From contig JAUYAT010000042.1 of the NCBI GenBank assembly GCA_030693295.1, positions 1 to 34,353 of the forward strand: DNA of 34,353 bases. Direction: 5' to 3'. Positions within the stretch are counted from its first letter, which is position 1. Each line of letters begins with the position of its first letter. The notes beneath the pieces are model-generated. The model did no database searches. It was not told the origin of the DNA and saw only the letters and a list, made by a program, of their open reading frames with translations. Made by a program: the position numbers and the translations under genes. This DNA is from a bacterium. GTDB lineage: Bacteria > Patescibacteriota > Patescibacteriia > Patescibacteriales > VMTK01. Below are positions 24,001 to 33,273 of the stretch, one piece after another.

Positions 24001-26550
24001 ATGGATTACGGCATAGCCCGGCAAAATTCGGACATAGTGATTAATACGGCTTCATTTAATTTCGGCGGCGTGATGTTTTTTTTATTCTGGGCGGCGGTTG
24101 TTTTTTTCGCGCTGTTTATATTGAAAAAAATTATTGAAAGAAAAGCGATTCGCGGCAAATTCCACGATCATATAGTTTATTTGGTCCGCATACCGAAAGA
24201 AAAGCCGGCCGATCAAATAAAAGAATCATCTTTCCAGCAGAAATTGCACGAAGAAATTTCCAGAGGGGAGGCGATTTTCGCCGGTATAGGCGGGCTTAGG
24301 GCGCAAAGGGGATTTAAGCCGTGGCTATTCGGGCGCAACGACCATTTTTCTTTTGAAATCGTGGCCAACCGCAAGCTCATATCATTTTACGCCACGGCTC
24401 CCAGGCAAATGGGCCGCTATCTTGAGCAGCAGATCCAGGCGTATTATCCCGAGGCGGTTATGGAAGAGGTGGAAGATTACAATATGTTTAATCCGCAGGG
24501 AGAGATAATCGCCGGCTACTTAAAGACCAGGCGGCAATTTGTTTTTCCGCTGAAAACTTACTTAAAGCAGGAAACGGATCCGATGAACTCAATCATCAAT
24601 GTTATGTCAAAATTGGACAGAGATGAGGGGTTGGCGATCCAATATGTGGCGCGCAGCGCGAAAGGGTCCTGGCACAACAAGGCCAGGCAGGTTGTCAAAG
24701 AAGTATATAAAGAAAAATCAATAGGCGAGGCGTTGAAATCAATCGGACCGGCCAGATATTTTTCTTTTATCGCGGATTTATTCAAAGCCGCCAAGTCGCA
24801 AAAATTGCAGGAACAGCAAAAATTCAATACCCCGAAAAGATTGTCCGCCATGGAAGAAGCGATGCTCAAAGGCATAGAAGAGAAAAATTCCAAGGCCGGG
24901 CTTGATGTTAATTTGCGCATTGTCGTAAGCGTTCGCGACAAAGGCAGGGCGCAGCTTTATTTGGATAATTTAGCCAGCGCTTTCAGCCAGTATAATTATT
25001 ACGAGTATGGCAACAGCTTTTACAACAAAATAGCGCGCGGCAGTTTCTCTTCGCTTTTGCCAAGAGGCCGGAAAAAAATAATTGACGATTTTATTTACCG
25101 CCGTTTTGACCCGTCCACAAGTTTTTTGCTCAACACCGAAGAGCTGGCCAGTTTGTTCCACCTGCCGCTTAAGGAAACCGAAACTCCCAATATTTTATGG
25201 CTTACGGCCAAGCTCGCCCCCGCGCCTTCCAACATTCCCGAAGAAGGGATAATTTTAGGCAAAAATATTTATCGCGGGATTGCCAATGAAGTTAAAATCA
25301 AGAGAGACGACCGCCGCCGCCATACTTACATTATCGGCAAATCCGGCGTGGGCAAATCGGTGTTGCTGGCCAATATGGCGATACAGGACATTGCCGCCGG
25401 CGAGGGAGTCTGCGTTATTGACCCGCATGGCGATTTGATTAACGATGTGGTTACCCGCATTCCGCTGGAGCGGGCCGAAGACGTGATTTTATTCGCTCCC
25501 GCGGACACGGAGCGGCCCCTGGCCCTGAACTTGATGGAATATGACGAGCGGTATCCTGAACAAAAAACTTTCGTCATTAATGAAATGATTAAAATTTTTG
25601 ACAAGCTGTATGATTTGAAAGCGACCGGCGGCCCGATTTTTGAGCAGTATATGCGCAACGCCATGCTTTTGGTTATGAGCGACCCTGAATCCGGCTCAAC
25701 TTTAATGGAGATTCCCAAAGTCCTGGCTGACGCCGAGTTCAGGAGAATGAAATTAGAAAGATGCAAGGACCCGACTGTGGTTGATTTTTGGCGCAAGGAA
25801 GCGGAAAAAGCCGGCGGAGAAGCGGCCTTGGCCAATGTCGTGCCGTATGTTACTTCAAAGCTTACCTCTTTTATTTCCAATGACACCATGAGGCCGATAA
25901 TCGGCCAGCAAAAAAGCTCTTTTAATTTAAGGGATGTTATGGACAGGAAAAAAATATTATTGGTTGATTTGTCAAAAGGCAGGGTGGGGGAGATGAACGC
26001 TTATCTTTTGGGCATGATTTTAGTCGGAAAAATATTGATGTCGGCCTTGTCAAGAACCGATATTCCGCAGGAACAAAGAAAGGATTTTTATCTGTATATT
26101 GACGAATTTCAGAATTTTACCACGGATTCAATTTGTTCTATTTTATCCGAAGCCAGAAAATACAATTTGAATTTAATCATCGCCCACCAATATTTGGGCC
26201 AGCTAATTACGCACGGCAAAGATACAACCATAAGGGACGCGGTTTTCGGCAATGTCGGGACATGGATATTGTTTAAGATCGGCTCGGAAGACGCGGAAGT
26301 GATGGACAAAGAGTTCGCTCCGGTTTTTAACAAATACGATTTAATCAATATTGAAAGATACACGGCTTACGTAAAATTATTGATTGACAATACCGCTTCA
26401 AGGCCATTTTCCATGGCGACCGATTGGCCGCTGCCCGGCGACTATAATCCGGAAACAGCCGATAAAATCAAGTCCTTAAGCCGCTTGAAATACGGCCAGG
26501 ACAGGAATGTTATTGAGGCGGAAATTATGAGAAGAGCGCGGCTGGGTTAA
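24001..26550 (+). CDS. Membrane-anchored conjugation/type IV secretion-type ATPase (TraD/VirD4/HerA-like)
   Basis: N-terminal TM, Walker A GKSGVGKSVLL, FYLYIDEFQNFTTDSI, LNLIIAHQYLGQL. Confidence 0.85.
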   Translation: MDYGIARQNSDIVINTASFNFGGVMFFLFWAAVVFFALFILKKIIERKAIRGKFHDHIVYLVRIPKEKPADQIKESSFQQKLHEEISRGEAIFAGIGGLRAQRGFKPWLFGRNDHFSFEIVANRKLISFYATAPRQMGRYLEQQIQAYYPEAVMEEVEDYNMFNPQGEIIAGYLKTRRQFVFPLKTYLKQETDPMNSIINVMSKLDRDEGLAIQYVARSAKGSWHNKARQVVKEVYKEKSIGEALKSIGPARYFSFIADLFKAAKSQKLQEQQKFNTPKRLSAMEEAMLKGIEEKNSKAGLDVNLRIVVSVRDKGRAQLYLDNLASAFSQYNYYEYGNSFYNKIARGSFSSLLPRGRKKIIDDFIYRRFDPSTSFLLNTEELASLFHLPLKETETPNILWLTAKLAPAPSNIPEEGIILGKNIYRGIANEVKIKRDDRRRHTYIIGKSGVGKSVLLANMAIQDIAAGEGVCVIDPHGDLINDVVTRIPLERAEDVILFAPADTERPLALNLMEYDERYPEQKTFVINEMIKIFDKLYDLKATGGPIFEQYMRNAMLLVMSDPESGSTLMEIPKVLADAEFRRMKLERCKDPTVVDFWRKEAEKAGGEAALANVVPYVTSKLTSFISNDTMRPIIGQQKSSFNLRDVMDRKKILLVDLSKGRVGEMNAYLLGMILVGKILMSALSRTDIPQEQRKDFYLYIDEFQNFTTDSICSILSEARKYNLNLIIAHQYLGQLITHGKDTTIRDAVFGNVGTWILFKIGSEDAEVMDKEFAPVFNKYDLINIERYTAYVKLLIDNTASRPFSMATDWPLPGDYNPETADKIKSLSRLKYGQDRNVIEAEIMRRARLG

Positions 26551-26622
26551 TCTGCTTTACAAAAACATGAAAGTAATTTATTATAAAAATATTAAAATAA
26601 AAAATTAACTAAAACAAAACAT

Positions 26623-27321
26623 ATGGCAAACGAAGAAAACCAAAATCAAAACAACAGCGGCGATAATGACGATTTGGCGTTGCAAGCTCCTGATGAAAAT
26701 GAATTGGAGCAAGATTCAGCCAAACAGGAAGAAAAAAATGGTGAGGAAAAAGGGGAAGAAAATGTTATTATCGCCAAATCAAAAATGGCTTTAATAAAAA
26801 AATTGTTAAATAACATTAAAGAAAATAACGACCGCCTGACGCAATTGCTGTCAGGATATTTAAGCGCCGAGGAAGAAACGAGCATCGGCATAGGACAGAT
26901 AACCGATGAGAATTTCGGCGCAAGCGAGCAGGAACAGGACGGGAGCAAGGTTATAGAGGGCGTTTTTGACGGCGAAAATATGATCGGCCCGGACGGCAAG
27001 CAATACAGCGTGCCGGCCAATTACGCTTCAAAGTCAAAATTGGTTGAAGGCGACATTTTGAAATTAACTATAACCGCCAACGGCACCTTTATCTTCAAGC
27101 AAATCGGCCCGATTGAGCGCTCCCGCGTTATCGCGACGGTTGAGCGCGCCGGCGAAGGAAATTTCATAGCCGCGGCCGGCGGAAAAAAATGGCGTTTGCT
27201 CACGGCCAGCATCACTTATTATAGGGGCGAGCCGGGAGACGAGGTTGTGATTTTAACGCCGAAAGCCGGGGAGAGCCAATGGGCGGCGGTTGAGAATGTG
27301 GTGAAGAAACCATTTGTTTAG
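26623..27321 (+). CDS. Hypothetical protein with acidic N-terminus and beta-rich C-terminal domain
   Basis: 232-aa ORF between the TraD-like gene and dnaX, co-directional. Confidence 0.7.
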   Translation: MANEENQNQNNSGDNDDLALQAPDENELEQDSAKQEEKNGEEKGEENVIIAKSKMALIKKLLNNIKENNDRLTQLLSGYLSAEEETSIGIGQITDENFGASEQEQDGSKVIEGVFDGENMIGPDGKQYSVPANYASKSKLVEGDILKLTITANGTFIFKQIGPIERSRVIATVERAGEGNFIAAAGGKKWRLLTASITYYRGEPGDEVVILTPKAGESQWAAVENVVKKPFV

Positions 27322-27342
27322 AATTTAGGGTTTATTAATTTT

Positions 27343-28989
27343 ATGGCGACATTATATAGAAAATACAGGCCGCAGAATTTTGAAGAAGTGGTCGGGCAAA
27401 ATCATATAAAATTGACATTGGAACATGAAATAGAATCAGGCAAAATCGCCCATGCCTATCTTTTTTGCGGCCCTCGCGCCGTGGGAAAAACCACTTTGGC
27501 AAGAGTGTTCGCGAAAGCGATAAACTGCAAGGATAAAAAAGAGGCGGCTTTTGAGCCGTGCAACGAATGCGAAATTTGCCGCGAGATCACGGGCGGACGG
27601 GCGCTTGATATTATTGAAATAGACGCGGCAAGCCATACCGGCGTTGACAATGTGAGGGAAAACATCATCGCCAGCGCGCGAGTCGCGCCTTCAAGGTGTA
27701 AATACAAGGTTTTTGTCATTGACGAGGCGCATATGCTGTCAATTTCTGCTTTTAACGCTTTGCTTAAAACGATTGAAGAGCCGCCCGCCAATGTCATTTT
27801 TATTTTATGCACGACCGAAGTCCATAAAGTGCCGACCACCATAATCTCACGCTGCCAAAGGTTTGATTTTAAAAGAATCAGCGTAACGGATATCGTTAAA
27901 AAATTAAATTACATCGTAAAAAACGAGGGCATAAAAATAGACAAAAAAATTCTGGAAGCCATAGCCAGGCAGTCCGAAGGCCATATGCGGGACGCCGAGA
28001 GCCTGTTGGGGCAGATCGTGTCGGTGGGCGGGAAAGAAATAACAAGCGAAGAAGCCGACTTAGTTATTCCAAGAAGCGATTTGGGCGAAGCGGTGAATTT
28101 AGTCGGCTGTTTGGCGAAAAAAGACGGCGCCGGCGGCATAAAATTGATTAATAATCTGATAGACGAAGGCATTGACCTGAAATCGTTCGCCGGCGATTTG
28201 ATTGAAATATTGCGCCGGATGCTGCTGTTTAAAATAAGCCCCGGCTTAACCCAGCGGCTGGGCCTGGAATTGGGCGAGAGTTTGGAAATAAAAATCAACC
28301 AAGTAAGCCAGGATTTAACGGCGGGGAAATTAATCGTTTTTATAGAGCGCTTCATTAAGGCGAAGAATGAGCTTAAAGGAAGCTTTATAGTCCAGCTGCC
28401 GATGGAATTGGCGGTTATTGAGCTTTGCGCGATAATGCCCGCCGCTTCTTATCCCGTCCCGCGACCGCAATCCGGCGGCGATAATTATTCCGTCCCAAAG
28501 GGAAGTCCTTCGGGCGGCGCGGAAAAGCAGGCTCCGGCGCCGGTGGCTGACCAATCCCAAGAGGAAGTTTCCGGCAATATCGGCCTGGATCAGATAATCG
28601 CGAAATGGAACGAAGTTCTGGCAAAGGTTAAGCAATACAACCATTCCTTGTCTTTTATTTTGCGCGTTTGCCGGCCGAAGAATATAAACGGCGGCCAACT
28701 GCAGATGGCTTTTAAATACAAATTCCACAAAGACAGGGTTGACGATCCGAACATAAAAAGTATAATAGAAAAAGTCTTGCAACAGGTTTACGGCCTGCCG
28801 TTGACGGTTTCCGCGTTGGTTGACGAAAATCTTGTCCTTGACCATGACCGGGGATCGGAAACGGCCGAGAGCAAGCCGATGGACAATGGCGCGGCCGGCG
28901 CCGAAGGCGAAGAAAAAGGCGATGGCGGCGGCAAAAACGGCATGATAGACAATCTGCTCGCGACTTTCGGCGGAAAAATCGTAAGCTAA
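27343..28989 (+). CDS. dnaX: DNA polymerase III subunit gamma/tau
   Basis: YRKYRPQNFEEVVGQNHI, FCGPRAVGKTTLARVFAKA, CNECEICREI, IDEAHMLSISAFNALLKTIEEPP. Confidence 0.95.
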   Translation: MATLYRKYRPQNFEEVVGQNHIKLTLEHEIESGKIAHAYLFCGPRAVGKTTLARVFAKAINCKDKKEAAFEPCNECEICREITGGRALDIIEIDAASHTGVDNVRENIIASARVAPSRCKYKVFVIDEAHMLSISAFNALLKTIEEPPANVIFILCTTEVHKVPTTIISRCQRFDFKRISVTDIVKKLNYIVKNEGIKIDKKILEAIARQSEGHMRDAESLLGQIVSVGGKEITSEEADLVIPRSDLGEAVNLVGCLAKKDGAGGIKLINNLIDEGIDLKSFAGDLIEILRRMLLFKISPGLTQRLGLELGESLEIKINQVSQDLTAGKLIVFIERFIKAKNELKGSFIVQLPMELAVIELCAIMPAASYPVPRPQSGGDNYSVPKGSPSGGAEKQAPAPVADQSQEEVSGNIGLDQIIAKWNEVLAKVKQYNHSLSFILRVCRPKNINGGQLQMAFKYKFHKDRVDDPNIKSIIEKVLQQVYGLPLTVSALVDENLVLDHDRGSETAESKPMDNGAAGAEGEEKGDGGGKNGMIDNLLATFGGKIVS

Positions 28990-28990
28990 T

Positions 28991-29061
28991 TCGGGGATCG
29001 TCTAATGGCAGGACAGCGGGTTCTGGTCCCGTCAATCGAGGTTCGAATCCTTGTCCCCGAG
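28991..29061 (+). tRNA. tRNA-Gln (anticodon CTG)
   Basis: Acceptor TCGGGGA/TCCCCGA, anticodon arm GCGGG-TTCTGGT-CCCGT, T arm CGAGG-TTCGAAT-CCTTG; discriminator G; CCA not encoded in full. Confidence 0.93.
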
Positions 29062-29186
29062 CAATATTTAAAATACGCTGATACTAGAGTATTTTCGTAT
29101 TGGTTATTTTTGTCTTTTGTAAAAATATCTATTAAATTGTATAATTTATATAGAATAAATGTTAATATTATATTTATAATTAAACA

Positions 29187-30326
29187 ATGTCGATTAACAC
29201 AACACAAATAAAATTTGTAAACAAAAATAATTTGCGAATTGCACGTGAGAACAATGGTTTGAACGACTTAATTGTGTCGAAAAAAATTACAAGTTCAAAC
29301 AGGAACTTGGTTTATGAATGGGAAAATGGAATATCACTTCCTACATGGTCGCAAGTTAGCAAGCTATCTAAATTATATGACATTTCAGAGTTGCTTTTTT
29401 TCTCTAAAGAAACCATCAAGAAAAATAAGCAAATACCAGATTACAGGGTTGGGCAAAGTATTGTAAATGATGATAAAATTTACAAACTCATCAATTTGGT
29501 TGTTAAAAGGCAAAAGTGGCTGGAAAGAGAATTAAAAAAAGAAGGAGTTCCGAAAAACAGTCTGCAAGGAAAGGGTAGTCATATTAAATTACCTAAAGAA
29601 TTGGCCGTTTTTATAAAAGAAAAATTAAATATAAATCTTGATGAAATAAAAAAATTTTCCGGAGCGAATTCTCGTAAAGAAGTTTTGAATTATCTAATAA
29701 AAAAAGCGGAAAATTTTGGAATTTTTGTAGGAAAAACTATTTCTTATCACAGAATTGACGTTCAAGACATGAGAGGGCTTTTTATTTCAAATGATTATTG
29801 TCCGTATATTGTTTTGAACAGAAGAGATGCTCTTTCTGCACAAATATTTTCTTTTATACATGAATTGGCTCATCTATTCAGAAAAACTGATGCCATATCA
29901 AATAGCTCAGATTTCAGAAAAGTAAATAATAACATAAACAACGAAGAAATTTTTTGTGATAAGGTTGCCGCTGAGTTGTTATTACCAGAAAATGAATTCT
30001 CAAAAATATTTTATGATAAATCCGATATTGACAATTTGTCAGAGATTTACAAGGTAAGTAAATTATTTATTTTCTATAGGTTAAAAGATTTAGATAAAAT
30101 TCGCAAAGAAGATATTAATAAACTGGAAGATGAAATAAGAAAAGAGACTGAAAAAAATATTAAATCAAAAAATAGCAAGAAAAGCCAAGGTGGAAACTAT
30201 ACCAATAACATGAAAGACTCAAATGGTCATCTTTTTAATAATTTTGTTTCTAATTTTTATGCGAAGAATAAGATAGGTTATGTAGAAGCATCTAATTTAC
30301 TAAATTGTTCAGTTGAAAAAGTATGA
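29187..30326 (+). CDS. XRE-type HTH + ImmA/IrrE-type zinc metallopeptidase
   Basis: N-terminal HTH (NLVYEWENGISLPTWSQVSKLSKLYDI), FIHELAHLF (HExxH), KVAAELLLPENEF. Confidence 0.85.
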   Translation: MSINTTQIKFVNKNNLRIARENNGLNDLIVSKKITSSNRNLVYEWENGISLPTWSQVSKLSKLYDISELLFFSKETIKKNKQIPDYRVGQSIVNDDKIYKLINLVVKRQKWLERELKKEGVPKNSLQGKGSHIKLPKELAVFIKEKLNINLDEIKKFSGANSRKEVLNYLIKKAENFGIFVGKTISYHRIDVQDMRGLFISNDYCPYIVLNRRDALSAQIFSFIHELAHLFRKTDAISNSSDFRKVNNNINNEEIFCDKVAAELLLPENEFSKIFYDKSDIDNLSEIYKVSKLFIFYRLKDLDKIRKEDINKLEDEIRKETEKNIKSKNSKKSQGGNYTNNMKDSNGHLFNNFVSNFYAKNKIGYVEASNLLNCSVEKV

Positions 30327-30814
30327 TTGATGATTCTAAAAAGGAAACAAAATTTTTAGTAGACACTAATGTTTTAATTGGTTTTTCTCTTTGGACACCA
30401 ATTCCTTTGAATGGCGGTTTTTGGAATAAACTGGAAGAGGCTCTGGGAGATGGAAAATGGGTACTTCTTGACGTGGTTGTTAAAGAAATAAAGTATAATC
30501 CCGATTTAGTTAAATGGTGCGAAAAACAAAAAAATAATGGTTTGGTTAAAAAAATTTGTGATGATGATAAATATAGAGCCATAGAGATAAACAGTCAGTA
30601 TAAAATGATTGATGAAGTAACGCAAAAATCTACAGTAGATACATATCTAATAGCTTATGCAGAGGCAAATAATTTAGGAATTTTTTCAAGGGAAAGCCCC
30701 AGAAGTAATTCTACTGATTTATATAAAATACCTGATGTATGCGATGAATTAAAAATTGAAAGAATTAAACAGCCAATGATTTTTCTTAAAAAAATTGGTT
30801 TTAAGCCCAGTTAA
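30323..30814 (+). CDS. DUF4411-family PIN-like protein (putative toxin)
   Basis: FLVDTNVLIGF, VKEIKYNPDLVKW, STVDTYLIAYA; 4-bp ATGA overlap with upstream XRE-ImmA. Confidence 0.75.
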   Translation: MIDDSKKETKFLVDTNVLIGFSLWTPIPLNGGFWNKLEEALGDGKWVLLDVVVKEIKYNPDLVKWCEKQKNNGLVKKICDDDKYRAIEINSQYKMIDEVTQKSTVDTYLIAYAEANNLGIFSRESPRSNSTDLYKIPDVCDELKIERIKQPMIFLKKIGFKPS

Positions 30815-30861
30815 TTTTATTCAGAAATTAAATTTCAGATTGATTCTAACTTCGTCCGCGA

Positions 30862-30872
30862 CCCCGAGCAAT
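30862..30872 (+). repeat. CCCCGAGCAAT, exact copy of the tRNA-Gln 3' end (29055..29065)
   Basis: 11-bp exact direct repeat flanking the 29.1-30.8 kb island. Confidence 0.75.
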
Positions 30873-30873
30873 G

Positions 30874-30898
30874 AAAATCGCCAAAAAGGCGATTTTTT
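30874..30898 (+). terminator. Rho-independent terminator
   Basis: AAAATCGCC-aaaaa-GGCGATTTTTT directly after the duplicated tRNA 3' end. Confidence 0.8.
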
Positions 30899-31088
30899 GG
30901 TATAATTATTTCAAATATAATAAATGAAATTACCAACTATTTTTGACCATTAAACCTAATTTTTCAAGATGTTGGTTTGTTATATTTTAGATATATTTCT
31001 GCCGCTCCCTATATTATCATTTTAGGAAATAGATTTTGATTTAGTAAATGGCCACAAAATGGCCTAATTCCCGGTTAAAGAGGGATAC

Positions 31089-31137
31089 TTGACTTCTCTA
31101 TATCAGTAGAGTAATATAGTAAGTGATGTTACTATAT
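31089..31137 (+). promoter_or_regulatory. Promoter (TTGACT-17 nt-TAATAT) overlapped by operator-like inverted repeat ATATAGTAA-gtgatg-TTACTATAT (31114..31137)
   Basis: Canonical -35/-10 spacing; perfect 9-bp arms; 23 bp upstream of CDS 31160. Confidence 0.7.
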
Positions 31138-31159
31138 CATTTAAAAAAGTTATAAAATT

Positions 31160-32593
31160 ATGGAAGAAATTCTTAAATATGTACAAAACCAACTTGTTCA
31201 AGCTCCCTTTCGACTTAAATCCTATACCCAAGATGAGCAGGGCAAGAAATACCCCCAAAGAAATATCTACGTCAAAGTTGATAAATATTTTCGGGACTTT
31301 TTGTATAACCCGAATGCTCAAGACAGATGGATTATTATCCCGGGACTTCGCGGCGTTGGTAAAACCACTATACTCGCGCAGCTTTTCTTAAATCATTATC
31401 AAGAGGTTGGTGATCATAGAATACTTTATGTTTCGCTGGATGAAGTCGTGAATGTGCTCGGTTCATCGCTTAGGGATGTTTTAAGCGCGTACGAAAAAAT
31501 AATCGGTGAGAGCTTCGAAAAGCTTACCCGGCCAGTTTTTATTTTTATTGACGAGGCGCAATATGATCCTAAATGGGCAGCGGTATTAAAATCGGTGTAT
31601 GACCGATCAAATAAAGTTTTCGTTGCTTGTAGCGGTTCGTCAGCCGTTTCGTTACAAACTAATCCGGATGTCATTCGTCGTTCTATTTTCCAAAAGCTTT
31701 TTCCAACCAGCTTTTCAGAATTTTTGATGATTCGCGACGGCAAGTTTCCGGTTAAAGACTTAAAGAAAAATATTAAAGAGGCATTGTTCAGCGCTGACTC
31801 CGCTAAAGACGCTTATGAAAAACTAAAAAAATACGAGCAAGGCGTGATTAGCGCATGGTCATCAATAGATCGAAATTATATTGACGAGTATTTAAAGATC
31901 GGTACTCTACCGTTCGCTACCAGAGTTAAAGATGAAGTCCGAGTGTATCAAACTATTAATCTGCTTTTAGATAAAGTGATTAATCAAGATGTGCAAAGTC
32001 TGGGTCGTTTTGATACCAAAACATTGGGTCATATTAAAAGGGTGCTGTTCTTATTGGCAGACTCCGATGTAGTGAGCATCCAGAAACTTGCCACAACGCT
32101 TGAGGTTAGCGTAAATACTATTTCTAATATTCTTGAGGTGTTAGAGCAGGCAGAATTACTTATTAGAGTAATGCCCTATGGATCAAACGCCAAAAAGGTC
32201 AGGAAACCATCCCGATATCAGTTTATGTCTTCAGCGATGCGATCGACATTTCTTTCGGTTGCCGGCAACGAACAGATTTTTGCCAGTCAAAAGGGACGGC
32301 TTATGGAGGATATCGTTGCCATGACATTGTATCGAGAATTCGTTGCCAATAGTCGTGGCGCATTGAATTACGACAGCTCAAAAGCCGGCGCGGATTTTAT
32401 ACTGACAATCGCTAATAAAAATATCATTCCGATTGAAGTCGGCATGGGTGAAAAACTCGGCACACAAGTGCGAAGCACGATGAAGAAAGTCGGTTCGGCC
32501 AAGTACGGCGTTGTCATTTGCCGAAACACCCTAACATTATTGGAGGACGCGAATGTGATTAAAGTTCCGCTGGATTACTTTTTACTAATATAG
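31160..32593 (+). CDS. AAA_14/DUF4143-family ATPase
   Basis: IIIPGLRGVGKTTILAQLFL, VFIFIDEAQYDPKWAAVLKSVYDRS, C-terminal nuclease-like GADFILTIANKNIIPIEVGMGEK. Confidence 0.82.
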   Translation: MEEILKYVQNQLVQAPFRLKSYTQDEQGKKYPQRNIYVKVDKYFRDFLYNPNAQDRWIIIPGLRGVGKTTILAQLFLNHYQEVGDHRILYVSLDEVVNVLGSSLRDVLSAYEKIIGESFEKLTRPVFIFIDEAQYDPKWAAVLKSVYDRSNKVFVACSGSSAVSLQTNPDVIRRSIFQKLFPTSFSEFLMIRDGKFPVKDLKKNIKEALFSADSAKDAYEKLKKYEQGVISAWSSIDRNYIDEYLKIGTLPFATRVKDEVRVYQTINLLLDKVINQDVQSLGRFDTKTLGHIKRVLFLLADSDVVSIQKLATTLEVSVNTISNILEVLEQAELLIRVMPYGSNAKKVRKPSRYQFMSSAMRSTFLSVAGNEQIFASQKGRLMEDIVAMTLYREFVANSRGALNYDSSKAGADFILTIANKNIIPIEVGMGEKLGTQVRSTMKKVGSAKYGVVICRNTLTLLEDANVIKVPLDYFLLI

Positions 32594-32650
32594 CAATTAT
32601 ATTAAAGAAACGAGAAGTAAATTTATTTCAAAGCAACGGGAAGTAATTTT

Positions 32651-32815
32651 ATGAAAATAAAAGATTTGCCAAAAGTTGATAGACCGCGAGAAAAGCTCAT
32701 TGCGAAAGGAGCCGAGAATCTTAAGGACTCGGAGCTTTTGGCTATTCTTCTGCGGACCGGCAAAGCCGGGAAAAATGTCATTGAAATCGCTTCGCAAATT
32801 TTAACCAAGCATTCC
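32651..32815 (+). pseudogene. radC: Truncated radC (UPF0758) N-terminal domain
   Basis: MKIKDLPKVDRPREKLIAKGAENLKDSELLAILLRTGKAGKNVIEIASQILTKHS; then repeat-derived sequence, no MPN/JAMM domain. Confidence 0.75.
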
Positions 32816-32816
32816 A

Positions 32817-32960
32817 ACCTCGCTTTTCCGCCGCCGCCGAATTTCGTATTTCGCTTTGCGAAATGCGCCGCCAAAGAAGATGTTGCCCTTGCCCCAGCCC
32901 TCCCGTGCGCGCCTGCCCGCCGTAGCTTTAGCGAAGGAGGGGGCAACAACAAGGAACTCC
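32817..32960. repeat. Composite repeat cluster with several palindromes inserted in radC
   Basis: ATTTCGC-ttt-GCGAAAT; GTTGCCC...CCTCCC / GGAGGGGGCAAC arms; CCTGCCCGCCGTAGCTTTAGCGAAGGAGGG. Confidence 0.65.
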
Positions 32961-33015
32961 CTTTTTGTTTGCCAAATTTTAATATTTTTGATACCATTGT
33001 ATTAAGCAAGTTGAT

Positions 33016-33039
33016 ATACACTCAATGTAAGTAGTGTAT
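33016..33039 (+). promoter_or_regulatory. Operator-like inverted repeat ATACACT-N10-AGTGTAT upstream of the XRE gene, next to a TTGATA -35-like element
   Basis: Perfect 7-bp arms; about 29 bp upstream of ATG 33068. Confidence 0.55.
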
Positions 33040-33067
33040 TATGATGGTTTATAAAAGTCAAAACAAT

Positions 33068-33268
33068 ATGGCAAATTCAGTTAGTAAAAATATCCGCAAA
33101 TTACGAATCAAAAAAGGAATCTCGCAAGATCGCCTCTCAAAAGATGCTGATTTGGCGTTAAATACCATCGTTAAGATAGAAACCGGCGAAAGCCCGAATC
33201 CCACTGTGGACACATTAGAAAAACTAGCCAAAGCTCTTGGCGTGCCGACGGCGGAATTGTTTAAATAA
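33068..33268 (+). CDS. XRE-family HTH transcriptional regulator
   Basis: IRKLRIKKGISQDRLSKDADLALNTIVKIETGESPNPTVDTLEKLAKALGV. Confidence 0.9.
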   Translation: MANSVSKNIRKLRIKKGISQDRLSKDADLALNTIVKIETGESPNPTVDTLEKLAKALGVPTAELFK

Positions 33269-33273
33269 AAATT

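Noticed and set aside
28111-28127. Possible dnaX programmed frameshift site (AAAAAAG)
   Set aside because: The A6G run is read GCG AAA AAA GAC, not in the A AAA AAG frame needed for -1 slippage; no convincing downstream stimulator noted.
28330-29035. Minus-strand ORFs opposite the dnaX 3' region and tRNA-Gln
   Set aside because: Antisense to dnaX and the tRNA; Arg/Pro-rich shadow translations.
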